A stretch of 64,000 bases of DNA from Paracoccaceae bacterium (lineage in GTDB: Bacteria > Pseudomonadota > Alphaproteobacteria > Rhodobacterales > Rhodobacteraceae), in NCBI GenBank assembly GCA_030148225.1, contig JASBTX010000042.1, positions 310,001 to 374,000 on the forward strand, read 5' to 3'. The translations under genes and the position numbers were made by a program. The notes under the pieces were generated by a model, which did not search any database, was not told where the DNA came from, and worked only from the letters and a program-made list of their open reading frames with translations. Positions within the stretch are counted from its first letter, which is position 1; each line of letters begins with the position of its first letter. Below are positions 8,666 to 16,104 of the stretch, one piece after another.

Positions 8666-10264
8666 TCAGCCGATGGCGCAGGCTTTCACGTCATCGTCGA
8701 TATAGGGCACATATTGCTCGAAATTATCGGCGAACATCGACACCAGCTTGGCGGCCTGAGCGTCGTAGTCATCACCGTTTTCCCATGTCCGGCGGGGATC
8801 AAGCAGGATGTCGGCAACACCCTGCACGGATTCGGGAACGTCAAATCCGAAATTCGGATCCTTACGGAAACCGGCCTTGTTCAGCGAACCGTCCAACGCC
8901 GCCGTCAGCAGGGCGCGTGTGGCCTTGATCGGCATGCGCGAGCCGGTGCCATAGGCGCCACCCGTCCAGCCGGTATTGACCAGCCAGCAGGTTGCCCCGT
9001 GCTTGGCGATTTTTTCCTGCAGGAGCTTGCCGTAAACCTCGGGGCGGCGCGGCATGAAGGGTGCGCCAAAGCAGGTCGAGAATGTCGGCTCGGGCTCGGT
9101 CACGCCACGCTCGGTTCCGGCGACCTTGGAGGTGAAGCCGGACAGAAAATGATACATGGCCTGCGCTGGTGTCAGCCGCGCGATGGGCGGCAGGACACCA
9201 AAGGCATCGCAGGTCAGCATGATGATATTCTTGGGATGCCCGCCCAAAGCGGTTTCCGATGCGTTCGAAATATAATGCAGCGGGTAGGCACAGCGCATAT
9301 TGGCCGTCAGGCTGTCATCTTCGAAATCCAGTTCCTTGGTGTAGGGATCAAAGACCATGTTTTCGATCACGGTTCCGAATTTCTCGGTCGTGGCGTAAAT
9401 CTCCGGCTCGGCCTCGGGCGACAGGCTGATGGTTTTGGCATAGCAGCCGCCTTCGAAATTGAAGGTGCCGCGTTCGGACCAGCCATGCTCATCATCACCG
9501 ATCAGCACGCGGTCGGGATCGGCTGACAGTGTCGTCTTGCCTGTACCAGACAGCCCAAAGAACACAGCGGCGTCGACAGGGTTGCCCTGAGCGTGGTTGG
9601 CCGAGCAATGCATGGGCATCACGCCCTTTTCCGGCAACAGATAGTTCAGGAGCGTGAAGACGCATTTCTTGTTTTCACCCGCATAAGCCGTGCCGCAGAT
9701 CACGATCAGCTTGCGGTCGAAATTCAGCGCGATCACCGTTTCGCTGCGGCAGCCATGACGCTTGGGGTCCGCCTTGAAGCTGGGGCAGTTGATGATTGTG
9801 AATTCAGGTACGAAACGGGCGATCTCATGTGCCTCGGGGCGGCGCAGAAGATGGCGGATAAAAAGATTGTGCCAGGCCAGTTCGGTGACCAGTCGCACAT
9901 CCAGCCGATGCGCGTGATCGGCCCCGCCGTAAAGGTCCTGCACGTAATACTCACCGCCTTTCATGTGCTCTAGGACGTCATCATAGAGCACATCAAAAGC
10001 GTCGGGTTGCATGGGTGGGTTGTTTTCCCACCAGATGGTACTTTCGACCGAGGCCGTCTCGACCACGAATTTGTCCTTGGCAGAACGGCCGGTATGTTGC
10101 CCGGTGGTCACCAGAAAAGTGCCGCCGCGGCCCAGTGTACCCTCACCGCGTTTAAGCGCCGTTTCGATCAATGCCGGCTCGAGCAAGTTGTAGTGGACCG
10201 ATTTGAGACCCTTAATACCTTGATTTTCCAGCGTATGCGCCGGGTTGACCTGTCCGATCACCAT
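8666..10264 (-). CDS. pckA: phosphoenolpyruvate carboxykinase (ATP)
   Basis: A 532-residue enzyme of normal length that converts oxaloacetate and ATP to phosphoenolpyruvate, CO2 and ADP, the entry step of gluconeogenesis. The P-loop is GLSGTGKTT (residues 237-245). Other family segments are TGRSAKDKF (about 59-67), [10 protein letters not shown] and the C-terminal [16 protein letters not shown] chose the ATG at 10264 because an AGGAG Shine-Dalgarno lies 10-11 bases upstream and homologs begin near here. The gene is divergent from chvI, an order conserved in Alphaproteobacteria. Confidence 0.97.
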   Translation of the reverse strand: MVIGQVNPAHTLENQGIKGLKSVHYNLLEPALIETALKRGEGTLGRGGTFLVTTGQHTGRSAKDKFVVETASVESTIWWENNPPMQPDAFDVLYDDVLEHMKGGEYYVQDLYGGADHAHRLDVRLVTELAWHNLFIRHLLRRPEAHEIARFVPEFTIINCPSFKADPKRHGCRSETVIALNFDRKLIVICGTAYAGENKKCVFTLLNYLLPEKGVMPMHCSANHAQGNPVDAAVFFGLSGTGKTTLSADPDRVLIGDDEHGWSERGTFNFEGGCYAKTISLSPEAEPEIYATTEKFGTVIENMVFDPYTKELDFEDDSLTANMRCAYPLHYISNASETALGGHPKNIIMLTCDAFGVLPPIARLTPAQAMYHFLSGFTSKVAGTERGVTEPEPTFSTCFGAPFMPRRPEVYGKLLQEKIAKHGATCWLVNTGWTGGAYGTGSRMPIKATRALLTAALDGSLNKAGFRKDPNFGFDVPESVQGVADILLDPRRTWENGDDYDAQAAKLVSMFADNFEQYVPYIDDDVKACAIG

Positions 10265-10410
10265 TTTCGTATGCTCCTGAATGGAAAGTCGCCCTGGACT
10301 TCCGATCTGCTTTCGCGGCGGGCGTTCATCCCGTGCGGCATCCATGGCTTGGGGATGCGCGCGCATGTTAACATGTCGTTTCAGATGGTGAACAGGACGC
10401 AAACGCACAG

Positions 10411-10434
10411 TTAGCGCAACCATTAGCGCAACCA
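10411..10434 (-). promoter_or_regulatory. tandem 12-bp repeat, LacI-family-like operators upstream of pckA
   Basis: TTAGCGCAACCA occurs twice head to tail (10411-10422 and 10423-10434). On the pckA coding strand each copy reads TGGTTGCGCTAA. The copy nearer pckA extends to TGGTTGCGCTAACT, matching 8 of the 10 fixed positions of the general LacI-family pattern TGNTANCGNTANCA. LacI-type regulators such as CceR control central carbon genes in Rhodobacterales; whether this site binds one is inference. Confidence 0.4.
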
Positions 10435-10480
10435 CCCCGCCAACCCATCGGCACCGGCGGAATATGGCGCAGCACGAACC

Positions 10481-10507
10481 GTCAAACACGGGTGGAATTA
10501 GTCAAAC
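10481..10507 (+). repeat. direct repeat GTCAAAC with 20-bp period upstream of chvI
   Basis: GTCAAAC occurs at 10481-10487 and again at 10501-10507, on the same DNA face two helical turns apart. This geometry would suit an OmpR-family dimer or pair of dimers such as ChvI itself, but no such site has been shown here. Confidence 0.35.
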
Positions 10508-10634
10508 GTTACAATTTTCCAACACTAATCAGCTTTGTAGGCAGGGGTGATTCGCGATTTTGGTTGATTTACCCCGACAAAAGGACGACAAGTTTGGAAA
10601 ACAAAAATAATTCGGGCAGCAAAAGGACTCAACA

Positions 10635-11090
10635 ATGTCGAAAATCGCCTTGGTGGACGACGACAGGAACATCCTGACGTCGGTTTCGATGACTCTTGAG
10701 GCAGAGGGTTTCGAAGTTAAAACGTATAATGATGGTCAGGCCGCGCTGGATGGTTTCAACAAGGAAATGCCAGAGCTTGCCGTGCTGGACATCAAGATGC
10801 CGCGCATGGACGGGATGGACCTGTTGCAGCGGCTTCGCCAGAAAAGCAAACTGCCGGTTATCTTTCTGACCTCGAAGGACGATGAAATCGACGAGGTTCT
10901 GGGCCTGCGCATGGGCGCGGACGACTATATGAAAAAGCCGTTTTCGCAGCGTCTGCTGGTCGAACGCATCCGGGCATTGCTGCGCCGGCAGGAGGCCATC
11001 GCCGGTGATGCCGAGCCCGGAGCAGCGACGCAGGAAAAGGACATCATGGAGCGCGGCGCGCTGACCATGACCCGCTGCGCCACGCGGTGA
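10635..11090 (+). CDS. chvI: response regulator ChvI, receiver-domain portion (upstream of an apparent frameshift)
   Basis: Encodes 151 residues. The first 120 or so form a receiver domain: acidic pocket LVDDD near the N-terminus, phosphoacceptor Asp in [13 protein letters not shown], Thr in FLTSKDD and Lys in MKKPFSQ. The last few residues (MTRCATR) are out of register. In ChvI relatives the sequence here runs [12 protein letters not shown], and adding one base after the ATG at 11067-11069 restores exactly that. ChvI is the OmpR-type partner of ChvG, controlling envelope and acid-stress genes in Alphaproteobacteria. As written, this product lacks the DNA-binding domain. Confidence 0.85.
   Translation: MSKIALVDDDRNILTSVSMTLEAEGFEVKTYNDGQAALDGFNKEMPELAVLDIKMPRMDGMDLLQRLRQKSKLPVIFLTSKDDEIDEVLGLRMGADDYMKKPFSQRLLVERIRALLRRQEAIAGDAEPGAATQEKDIMERGALTMTRCATR
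11064..11090 (+). other. apparent one-base deletion (frameshift) in chvI
   Basis: The frame entering at 11064 reads ACC ATG ACC CGC TGC and stops at 11088-11090. One extra base after 11069 gives ACC ATG GAC CCG CTG CGC CAC GCG, that is TMDPLRHA, running straight into the DNA-binding domain. The repaired gene would be 708 nt (235 residues), the normal ChvI size. The lesion could be a sequencing error or a real mutation. Confidence 0.85.
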
Positions 11091-11341
11091 CGTGGAAAGG
11101 CCGCGAGGTGACGCTGACGGTGACGGAATTCCTGTTGCTGCAGGCGCTGGCGCAGCGCCCCGGCTTCGTCAAGAGCCGCGATCAGCTGATGGATGTCGCC
11201 TATGACGATCAGGTCTATGTCGACGACCGTACCATCGACAGCCATATCAAGCGCCTTCGCAAAAAGATGCGCACGGTCGATGATGATTTCTCGGCGATTG
11301 AGACACTCTACGGTATCGGGTACAGATATAACGAAGAGTAA
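11087..11341 (+). CDS. chvI: response regulator ChvI, winged-helix DNA-binding portion (downstream of the frameshift)
   Basis: 84 residues forming a complete OmpR/PhoB-type winged helix: [23 protein letters not shown], then [20 protein letters not shown] (the recognition helix region) and the terminal wing [10 protein letters not shown]. As sequenced it could start only at the GTG 11087, which overlaps the stop of the receiver portion (GTGA), so coupled translation of a separate DNA-binding fragment is conceivable. The much simpler reading is that it is the second half of a single chvI gene split by one missing base. ChvG follows after 21 bp. Confidence 0.8.
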   Translation: MTWKGREVTLTVTEFLLLQALAQRPGFVKSRDQLMDVAYDDQVYVDDRTIDSHIKRLRKKMRTVDDDFSAIETLYGIGYRYNEE

Positions 11342-11362
11342 ACTTCTGCTGCCGGAGTTGTT

Positions 11363-13060
11363 TTGACGGATCAGACGTCACAGGATGCCAATGTTGTACT
11401 GGGGGAAGATTGGGTCGGCCCCCGTGTCAAGATTGATCAAGAGGTTACGGACCGTCGTGCCCGACGGGGGATCGTAGCCCTTTACAGTTCGCCGATTGCG
11501 CGCAAGATCATCCTGTTCAACCTGATGGCGCTGGTGCTGTTGGTTGTGGGTGTGCTGTTTCTGAACCCGTTTCGTGACAGTCTGGTCCTGCAGCGCGAAA
11601 ACAGCCTGATCGCCGAAACGCAGCTGGTTGCCGATGTCTTCGAAGGGCAGCTTCCCAAGGTTGGTCCGGTCAATTTCCTGACCGGTGACGGTGTCGATCC
11701 CGACGGTGCGCTGGAGGTGCTGAGCCTGCCGCTTGGCGTCAATGTCTTTATCTTTGACGCCGGGGAAAACCTGATCGGCTCGACCGTGGGGATGGAGAAA
11801 TCCGGCCCCGATTTCGGGCTGCGGCCCGAAGGCCGGCAAACCCGCATCACCGATTTCCTGACCGGTATCTGGACATGGTCCAGCCGCGCGCTGGGTGCCG
11901 CACCGCCCGAACCTGCACCGGTGGACCCCCGTGTCGAAAGCCGCCTCTTGCTGCCGGATGCGCTGGCCGGTGAAACGGTATCGAAAACCGTGATCAGCGG
12001 TAGCGAAAACACCGTTTTCATCGTCGCCAGCCCGATCATGCAGGGTGACAAGGTGGTGGGTGCCGTGGCCCTGGCGACCGAGGATGGCGCCATCGATCAG
12101 CTCGTCCGCTCGGAACGCGAGCAGGTGCTGCAGATGTTCATTCTGGCAATGGCCGTATCGATCGGGCTGTCGCTGGTGCTGGCATCGACCATCGCCAACC
12201 CGCTGTCCGATCTGGCGGTCGCTGCCGAACTGGGGCGCGACCGCAATGCCCGCAAGATGAGTCCGACGCGCGTGCGTATACCCGACCTGACCGCGCGGCC
12301 GGATGAAATCGGGCGTCTCTCGGGTGCGCTGCGCGGCATGGTGCTGGCACTCTACAGCCGGATCGACGCCAACGAACAATTCGCCGCCGACGTGGCGCAT
12401 GAGATCAAGAACCCGCTTGCCTCGCTCAGATCGGCCATCGGCACACTCAGGCTGATGAAGGATGAGGCCAAGCGCGAGAAACTCTTTGACGTGATTGATC
12501 ATGACGTGCAGCGGCTGGATCGTCTTGTCTCGGATATCTCGAACGCTTCACGTCTGGACAGTGAACTCGTCAAGGACGAGGAAACCTCGTTCGACCTGAT
12601 CAAGATGCTTGGCCATATCCTGCAGTTTCAGGGGGCTGAAGCCGAAGAAAAAGGCGTGGATTTCATTGGCGACCTGCCTGATGAGCCGATCATGATCGAC
12701 GGGCTCGAGGGGCGCCTGGCGCAGGTCTTTGTCAACCTGATCAGCAATGCACTGTCGTTCTGTACCGATGGCGACGCGATCCGCGTATGGGTACGCAAAC
12801 GCGAAAACCGTGTTCTGATCGTGGTCGAGGATACCGGCCCCGGCATCCCCGAAGAGGCGCTCTCCAAGGTGTTCAACCGTTTCTATTCGGAGCGCCCGGA
12901 CCAGCAATTCGGCGAACATTCGGGCCTTGGACTTGCCATTTCGAAACAGATCATCGACGCGCATGGTGGCGTGATCTGGGCCGAGAATATCCGGCCCACC
13001 GATGCTGATCTCACCTCCGAGCCGCTGGGCGCCCGTTTCGTGGTTGGCCTGCCGGTCTGA
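11363..13060 (+). CDS. chvG: sensor histidine kinase ChvG
   Basis: A 565-residue membrane histidine kinase, the partner of ChvI. The order is a cytoplasmic start, TM1 (about residues 48-69, ending LFLNPF), a periplasmic sensor domain, TM2 (about 255-278), HAMP, the HisKA box ADVAHEIKNPLASL with H346 as phosphoacceptor, then HATPase with NLISNAL (N box), VVEDTGPGIP (G1) and SGLGLAIS (G2). All catalytic motifs look intact. The start is a TTG at 11363 preceded by GGAG five bases upstream; homologs have a similar short N-terminus before VVLGEDWV. In relatives the periplasmic inhibitor ExoR controls ChvG. Confidence 0.93.
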   Translation: MTDQTSQDANVVLGEDWVGPRVKIDQEVTDRRARRGIVALYSSPIARKIILFNLMALVLLVVGVLFLNPFRDSLVLQRENSLIAETQLVADVFEGQLPKVGPVNFLTGDGVDPDGALEVLSLPLGVNVFIFDAGENLIGSTVGMEKSGPDFGLRPEGRQTRITDFLTGIWTWSSRALGAAPPEPAPVDPRVESRLLLPDALAGETVSKTVISGSENTVFIVASPIMQGDKVVGAVALATEDGAIDQLVRSEREQVLQMFILAMAVSIGLSLVLASTIANPLSDLAVAAELGRDRNARKMSPTRVRIPDLTARPDEIGRLSGALRGMVLALYSRIDANEQFAADVAHEIKNPLASLRSAIGTLRLMKDEAKREKLFDVIDHDVQRLDRLVSDISNASRLDSELVKDEETSFDLIKMLGHILQFQGAEAEEKGVDFIGDLPDEPIMIDGLEGRLAQVFVNLISNALSFCTDGDAIRVWVRKRENRVLIVVEDTGPGIPEEALSKVFNRFYSERPDQQFGEHSGLGLAISKQIIDAHGGVIWAENIRPTDADLTSEPLGARFVVGLPV

Positions 13061-13069
13061 TCCATTCTG

Positions 13070-13504
13070 ATGGTCCCGGACCCCGCCAAATCCGGGCTGC
13101 ACCACGCCAGTGCGGTTGCCGTCGGTCGCCGTGGCGTTCTGATCACGGGCCGGTCGGGCAGCGGCAAATCGGCACTGGCGCTCAACCTCATGGCATTGGG
13201 TGCTACGCTTGTTTCCGATGATCAGGTTCTCCTCAGCGCATCGCCCGACGGTCTTGTTGCGCGGCCTCCCGACACGATCCGGGGCCGGATCGAGGCGCGC
13301 GGCGTCGGCTTGCTGAATGCCGAAACCTGCGACAGCGCCCGGATCGTCCTGGTGGTGCAAATGGATCGGAACGAAACCGAACGCCTGCCGACCGCCCGCA
13401 GCAAAACCATACTGGAACATCAAATCCCATTGCTTCACATGTCGGAGAGTGATCATTTTGCTGCAGCGATATTGCAGTATCTGAAGGTAGAGCAAACTGA
13501 CTGA
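13070..13504 (+). CDS. hprK: HPr kinase/phosphorylase, short alphaproteobacterial form
   Basis: 144 residues only, comprising the kinase domain without the N-terminal domain of Firmicute HprK. This truncation is normal for Alphaproteobacteria. The Walker A loop is GRSGSGKS (residues 27-34), then LVSDDQVLL holds the catalytic acids, and RGRIEARGVGLLN matches the HprK signature region. It phosphorylates or dephosphorylates Ser46 of HPr, linking metabolic state to the regulatory PTS. It lies between chvG (9-bp gap) and rapZ (16-bp gap), all on one strand. Confidence 0.9.
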   Translation: MVPDPAKSGLHHASAVAVGRRGVLITGRSGSGKSALALNLMALGATLVSDDQVLLSASPDGLVARPPDTIRGRIEARGVGLLNAETCDSARIVLVVQMDRNETERLPTARSKTILEHQIPLLHMSESDHFAAAILQYLKVEQTD

Positions 13505-13520
13505 CCCGCAAACCAGACCC

Positions 13521-14414
13521 ATGGATCATACCCATCACCTCGTTTTCGTCACCGGCCCATCGGGTGCCGGGCGTTCGACCGCGATCAACGCGCTCGAGGA
13601 TCTGGGATATGAGGCGATCGATAACATGCCGCTCAGGCTGCTGGGTCCGCTACTGGAAGGGGCGCTCTTTGACCGGCCCATCGCGCTTGGAATCGACACG
13701 CGCCGCCACGATTTTTCCAGCTCTGCCCTGATCGAGACGCTGGAGCATATTGCCCTGCGCGACGATATCACCGCCGAGGTGCTGTATCTCGACTGCGCCA
13801 GCAATGTCCTGATCAAACGGTTTTCCGAGACCCGCCGCCGCCATCCCCTTGCACCGGCCACGACCCCCGCAGATGGAATCGCCCGCGATCTGGACCTGCT
13901 GGCACCGATAAGGGCCCGCGCCGACGTGCTGATCGATACGTCGGATATGACCCCGCATGACCTCAGGTCGGAAATCGGCCAGTGGTACCAGCTTTCCGAG
14001 GCGCGCTCGCTGGCGATCTCGATCCATTCCTTCAGCTACAAGCGCGGGGTGCCGCGCGGCATCGATATGATTTTCGATGTGCGCTTTCTCAAGAACCCCT
14101 ACTGGGAATCCGAACTGCGAAACCTCGACGGGCGTTCGGCACCTGTGCAGTCCTACATCGCCACGGACAAGCGATTCGACCCTTTCTTCAGACAGGTGAG
14201 CGATCTGACGCTGCTTCTTCTGCCTGCCTATCTTGAAGAAGGGAAATCCCACCTGTCCATAGGTTTCGGGTGCACCGGCGGGCAACACAGGTCTGTTGCC
14301 CTGACCGAAACTTTGGCAAATACCCTTGCAGAGCAGGGATGGCAGGTGTCTAAAAGACATCGGGAGCTCGAACGACGCGGGGCCGTCGCCGGGCAGACAA
14401 AACTGGGGAAGTAA
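13521..14414 (+). CDS. rapZ: RapZ family nucleotide-binding protein (RNase adapter)
   Basis: A 297-residue protein. The N-terminal P-loop domain starts HLVFVTGPSGAGRS (Walker A residues 12-19), with arginine (R18) where most RapZ proteins have the Walker lysine. The C-terminal domain carries the highly conserved GFGCTGGQHRSVALTE. In E. coli RapZ binds small RNAs and RNase E to tune GlmS and amino-sugar synthesis. In Alphaproteobacteria its role beside HprK and PTS genes is less clear. EIIA begins 2 bp after its stop, indicating operon expression. Confidence 0.9.
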   Translation: MDHTHHLVFVTGPSGAGRSTAINALEDLGYEAIDNMPLRLLGPLLEGALFDRPIALGIDTRRHDFSSSALIETLEHIALRDDITAEVLYLDCASNVLIKRFSETRRRHPLAPATTPADGIARDLDLLAPIRARADVLIDTSDMTPHDLRSEIGQWYQLSEARSLAISIHSFSYKRGVPRGIDMIFDVRFLKNPYWESELRNLDGRSAPVQSYIATDKRFDPFFRQVSDLTLLLLPAYLEEGKSHLSIGFGCTGGQHRSVALTETLANTLAEQGWQVSKRHRELERRGAVAGQTKLGK

Positions 14415-14416
14415 GC

Positions 14417-14809
14417 GTGATCGGTATCGTGATCGTCGCGCATGGCGGGCTGGCAAAGGAATATCTGGCTGCGGTCGAACATGTCGTCGGGCGCCAGACC
14501 CAGATTATTGCCATTTCCATCGCCGCCGATCACGACCGCAGCCGGAAACAGAACGAGATATGTGCCGCGGCGGATGAGGTCGATACGGGCGATGGCGTTG
14601 TCGTCGTCACCGACATGTTCGGCGGATCGCCTTCGAACCTGTCGCTCATGGCCTGCAATCCCAGTAACCGCAAGATCCTCTACGGCGCAAATCTGCCCAT
14701 GCTGATCAAACTGGCCAAGACACGGAACAAGGATGTCGCCACCGCCGTCGCCGCGGCCAAAGAGGCCGGGCGCAAATACATCAACAGCTTTGACGGCGTC
14801 CCGGGCTGA
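14417..14809 (+). CDS. PTS EIIA component, mannose (EIIA-Man) type
   Basis: 130 residues matching the stand-alone EIIA-Man fold. It begins IGIVIVAHGGLAKEYL, with H9 as the phosphorylation site. VVVVTDMFGGSPSN is the second conserved segment. No EIIB or EIIC sugar transporter is encoded nearby, so this is a regulatory phosphate carrier receiving phosphate from HPr. The start is a GTG at 14417 with a GGGGAAG-like ribosome site about 9 bases before it. HPr follows 12 bp downstream. Confidence 0.92.
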   Translation: MIGIVIVAHGGLAKEYLAAVEHVVGRQTQIIAISIAADHDRSRKQNEICAAADEVDTGDGVVVVTDMFGGSPSNLSLMACNPSNRKILYGANLPMLIKLAKTRNKDVATAVAAAKEAGRKYINSFDGVPG

Positions 14810-14821
14810 CCGGCATTTGAC

Positions 14822-15091
14822 ATGACCAGACTTGTCCTCGACATTATCAACGAAAAGGGGCTTCATGCCCGCGCCTCTGCCCGGCTGGTCGAATGCGTCG
14901 AGAAATTCGACGCCGAGGCTGTGATTTCCAAGGACGGTCTGGACGTCGCGGGCGACTCGATCATGGGACTTTTGATGTTGGCAGCCTCACAGGGAACATC
15001 TATTGAAGTTGAAACCAGCGGCACCGAAGCCGATGCCCTTGCCAAAGCGCTGAGCGTGCTCGTGGCAGACCGGTTTGGTGAGGAGAAATGA
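14822..15091 (+). CDS. ptsH: HPr family phosphocarrier protein
   Basis: An 89-residue HPr. The active-site His15 lies in KGLHARASARLVE, and Ser46 in VAGDSIMGLLML is the target of HprK. HPr passes phosphate from enzyme I to EIIA proteins. With both His15 and Ser46 conserved, it can integrate the PTS chain and HprK control. Its stop overlaps the acyltransferase start by 4 nt (ATGA at 15088). No enzyme I gene is in this window. Confidence 0.94.
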   Translation: MTRLVLDIINEKGLHARASARLVECVEKFDAEAVISKDGLDVAGDSIMGLLMLAASQGTSIEVETSGTEADALAKALSVLVADRFGEEK

Positions 15092-15981
15092 ACGACGTGA
15101 CCACTTCCACGCAAAAAGGTTCCGGCACGACCACGCAGGAAGACAGGACGCCGCCTCAGAAATACAATCGCCGCCAGCTTTCCTACGCCAACACATTTTC
15201 CAACCCGTTCAAGGCCACCGCGATCCGGGCGGTCGAATGGATGACGGGCAAGTGGATCCTGCTGCGCCTGATCCGAAAATTCGAAAAACAGGGCCTTGTC
15301 GAAGGTCAGGCATTCTGGCGCCGTGCCCTGAATATCATGGGGATCGAACTCAAAACCCCGATCGAGCAGATCCGCAATATCCCCGCCACGGGCCCCGTCG
15401 TGATCGTCGCCAATCACCCGCATGGCATGGTCGATGGCATGATTCTGGCCGAGCTGATCGGTTATGTCCGCGAGGATTACAAGATCCTGACCCGGTCGCT
15501 TCTGACCCCGGTCAAGGAAATCCGCCAGTTCATGATCCCCGTTCCCTTCCCGCATGAGGAAGACAGCTTCAAGAAAAGCCTCGAAATGCGGCGCGAGGTG
15601 ATGAAGGTTCTGGCCGATGGCGGCCTGATTGTCCTGTTCCCATCTGGTGTCGTCGCCTCTTCCAAAACATTTTTCGGCCCCGTCGAAGAGGCCGAGTGGA
15701 ATCCCTTTACCGCGAAGATGATCCTGAAGTCAGGGGCGACCGTGGTGCCGGTCTTTTTCCCGGGCCGCAACACGCGTCTTTATCTGATCGCCAACCTGAT
15801 ATCGGCCACCATCCGGCAGGGTCTCCTTCTGCACGAGGTTGTCAAGGCGCTGAATAAACCGCAGGCACCTGTCGTCGGCGCGCCCTTCGACCCCGATGAC
15901 ATCAAGAGCTGGTCCTCGAATACCAGCGGCTTCATGGCATGGATGCGCGAACGCACACTGGCGCTCGGCAACAAGAACTAA
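15088..15981 (+). CDS. lysophospholipid acyltransferase family protein
   Basis: A 297-residue PlsC-like acyltransferase. The catalytic block is NHPHGMVDG, a variant of the usual NH-x4-D motif with one extra residue, as in NHPTGALDG-type relatives. Later segments FPSGVVASS and PVFFPGRN fit the substrate-binding blocks. It probably acylates a lysophospholipid or related lipid at the inner membrane; the exact acceptor is unknown. The overlap with the HPr gene puts a membrane-lipid enzyme under the same transcription as the PTS genes. A strong hairpin follows at 16039-16062. Confidence 0.8.
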   Translation: MNDVTTSTQKGSGTTTQEDRTPPQKYNRRQLSYANTFSNPFKATAIRAVEWMTGKWILLRLIRKFEKQGLVEGQAFWRRALNIMGIELKTPIEQIRNIPATGPVVIVANHPHGMVDGMILAELIGYVREDYKILTRSLLTPVKEIRQFMIPVPFPHEEDSFKKSLEMRREVMKVLADGGLIVLFPSGVVASSKTFFGPVEEAEWNPFTAKMILKSGATVVPVFFPGRNTRLYLIANLISATIRQGLLLHEVVKALNKPQAPVVGAPFDPDDIKSWSSNTSGFMAWMRERTLALGNKN

Positions 15982-15983
15982 CA

Positions 15984-16025
15984 CTTCATTGTTCTTCAAA
16001 TACCTGTCACGGCCCCACCGGGGCC
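15984..16025 (+). repeat. intergenic repeat, box plus hairpin (copy 1)
   Basis: The box TCATTGTTCTTCAAATACCT (15986-16005) recurs almost unchanged at 29151-29170 and, inverted, at 45570-45589. It is followed by a GC hairpin: GGCCCC (16011-16016), ACC, GGGGCC (16020-16025). It lies just after the acyltransferase gene. Confidence 0.7.
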
Positions 16026-16038
16026 GGACAAAAGGAAA

Positions 16039-16062
16039 TCCCGGCAGCCTGGGCTGCCGGGA
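16039..16062. terminator. bidirectional transcription terminator
   Basis: A perfect 10-bp inverted repeat, TCCCGGCAGC (16039-16048) and GCTGCCGGGA (16053-16062), has a 4-nt loop. CGATTTT follows on the plus strand and an A-rich stretch precedes it, giving T-rich DNA on the minus strand. It lies between the convergent acyltransferase and BMP-protein genes. Confidence 0.75.
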
Positions 16063-16104
16063 CGATTTTACAGCGCGCGCGCTGCCGGTATTTCTGTCTC
16101 TTGC

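Larger units (their letters stand above)
10265..10634. promoter_or_regulatory. pckA / chvI divergent regulatory region
   Basis: This 370-bp gap has no convincing gene. It carries a 12-bp tandem repeat (10411-10434), a pair of GTCAAAC heptamers exactly 20 bp apart (10481 and 10501), and an AT-rich stretch near 10540-10620 before chvI. Short open frames here look like shadow frames. Confidence 0.6.

Noticed and set aside
11087-11341. Separate stand-alone DNA-binding gene downstream of chvI receiver
   Set aside because: It is simpler to see it as the second half of chvI split by one missing base. It is kept as a partial feature but not treated as an independent gene.
11378-12502. Minus-strand 374-codon open frame over chvG
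   Set aside because: It lies opposite a gene with a full kinase signature and has no family motif; a typical high-GC mirror frame.
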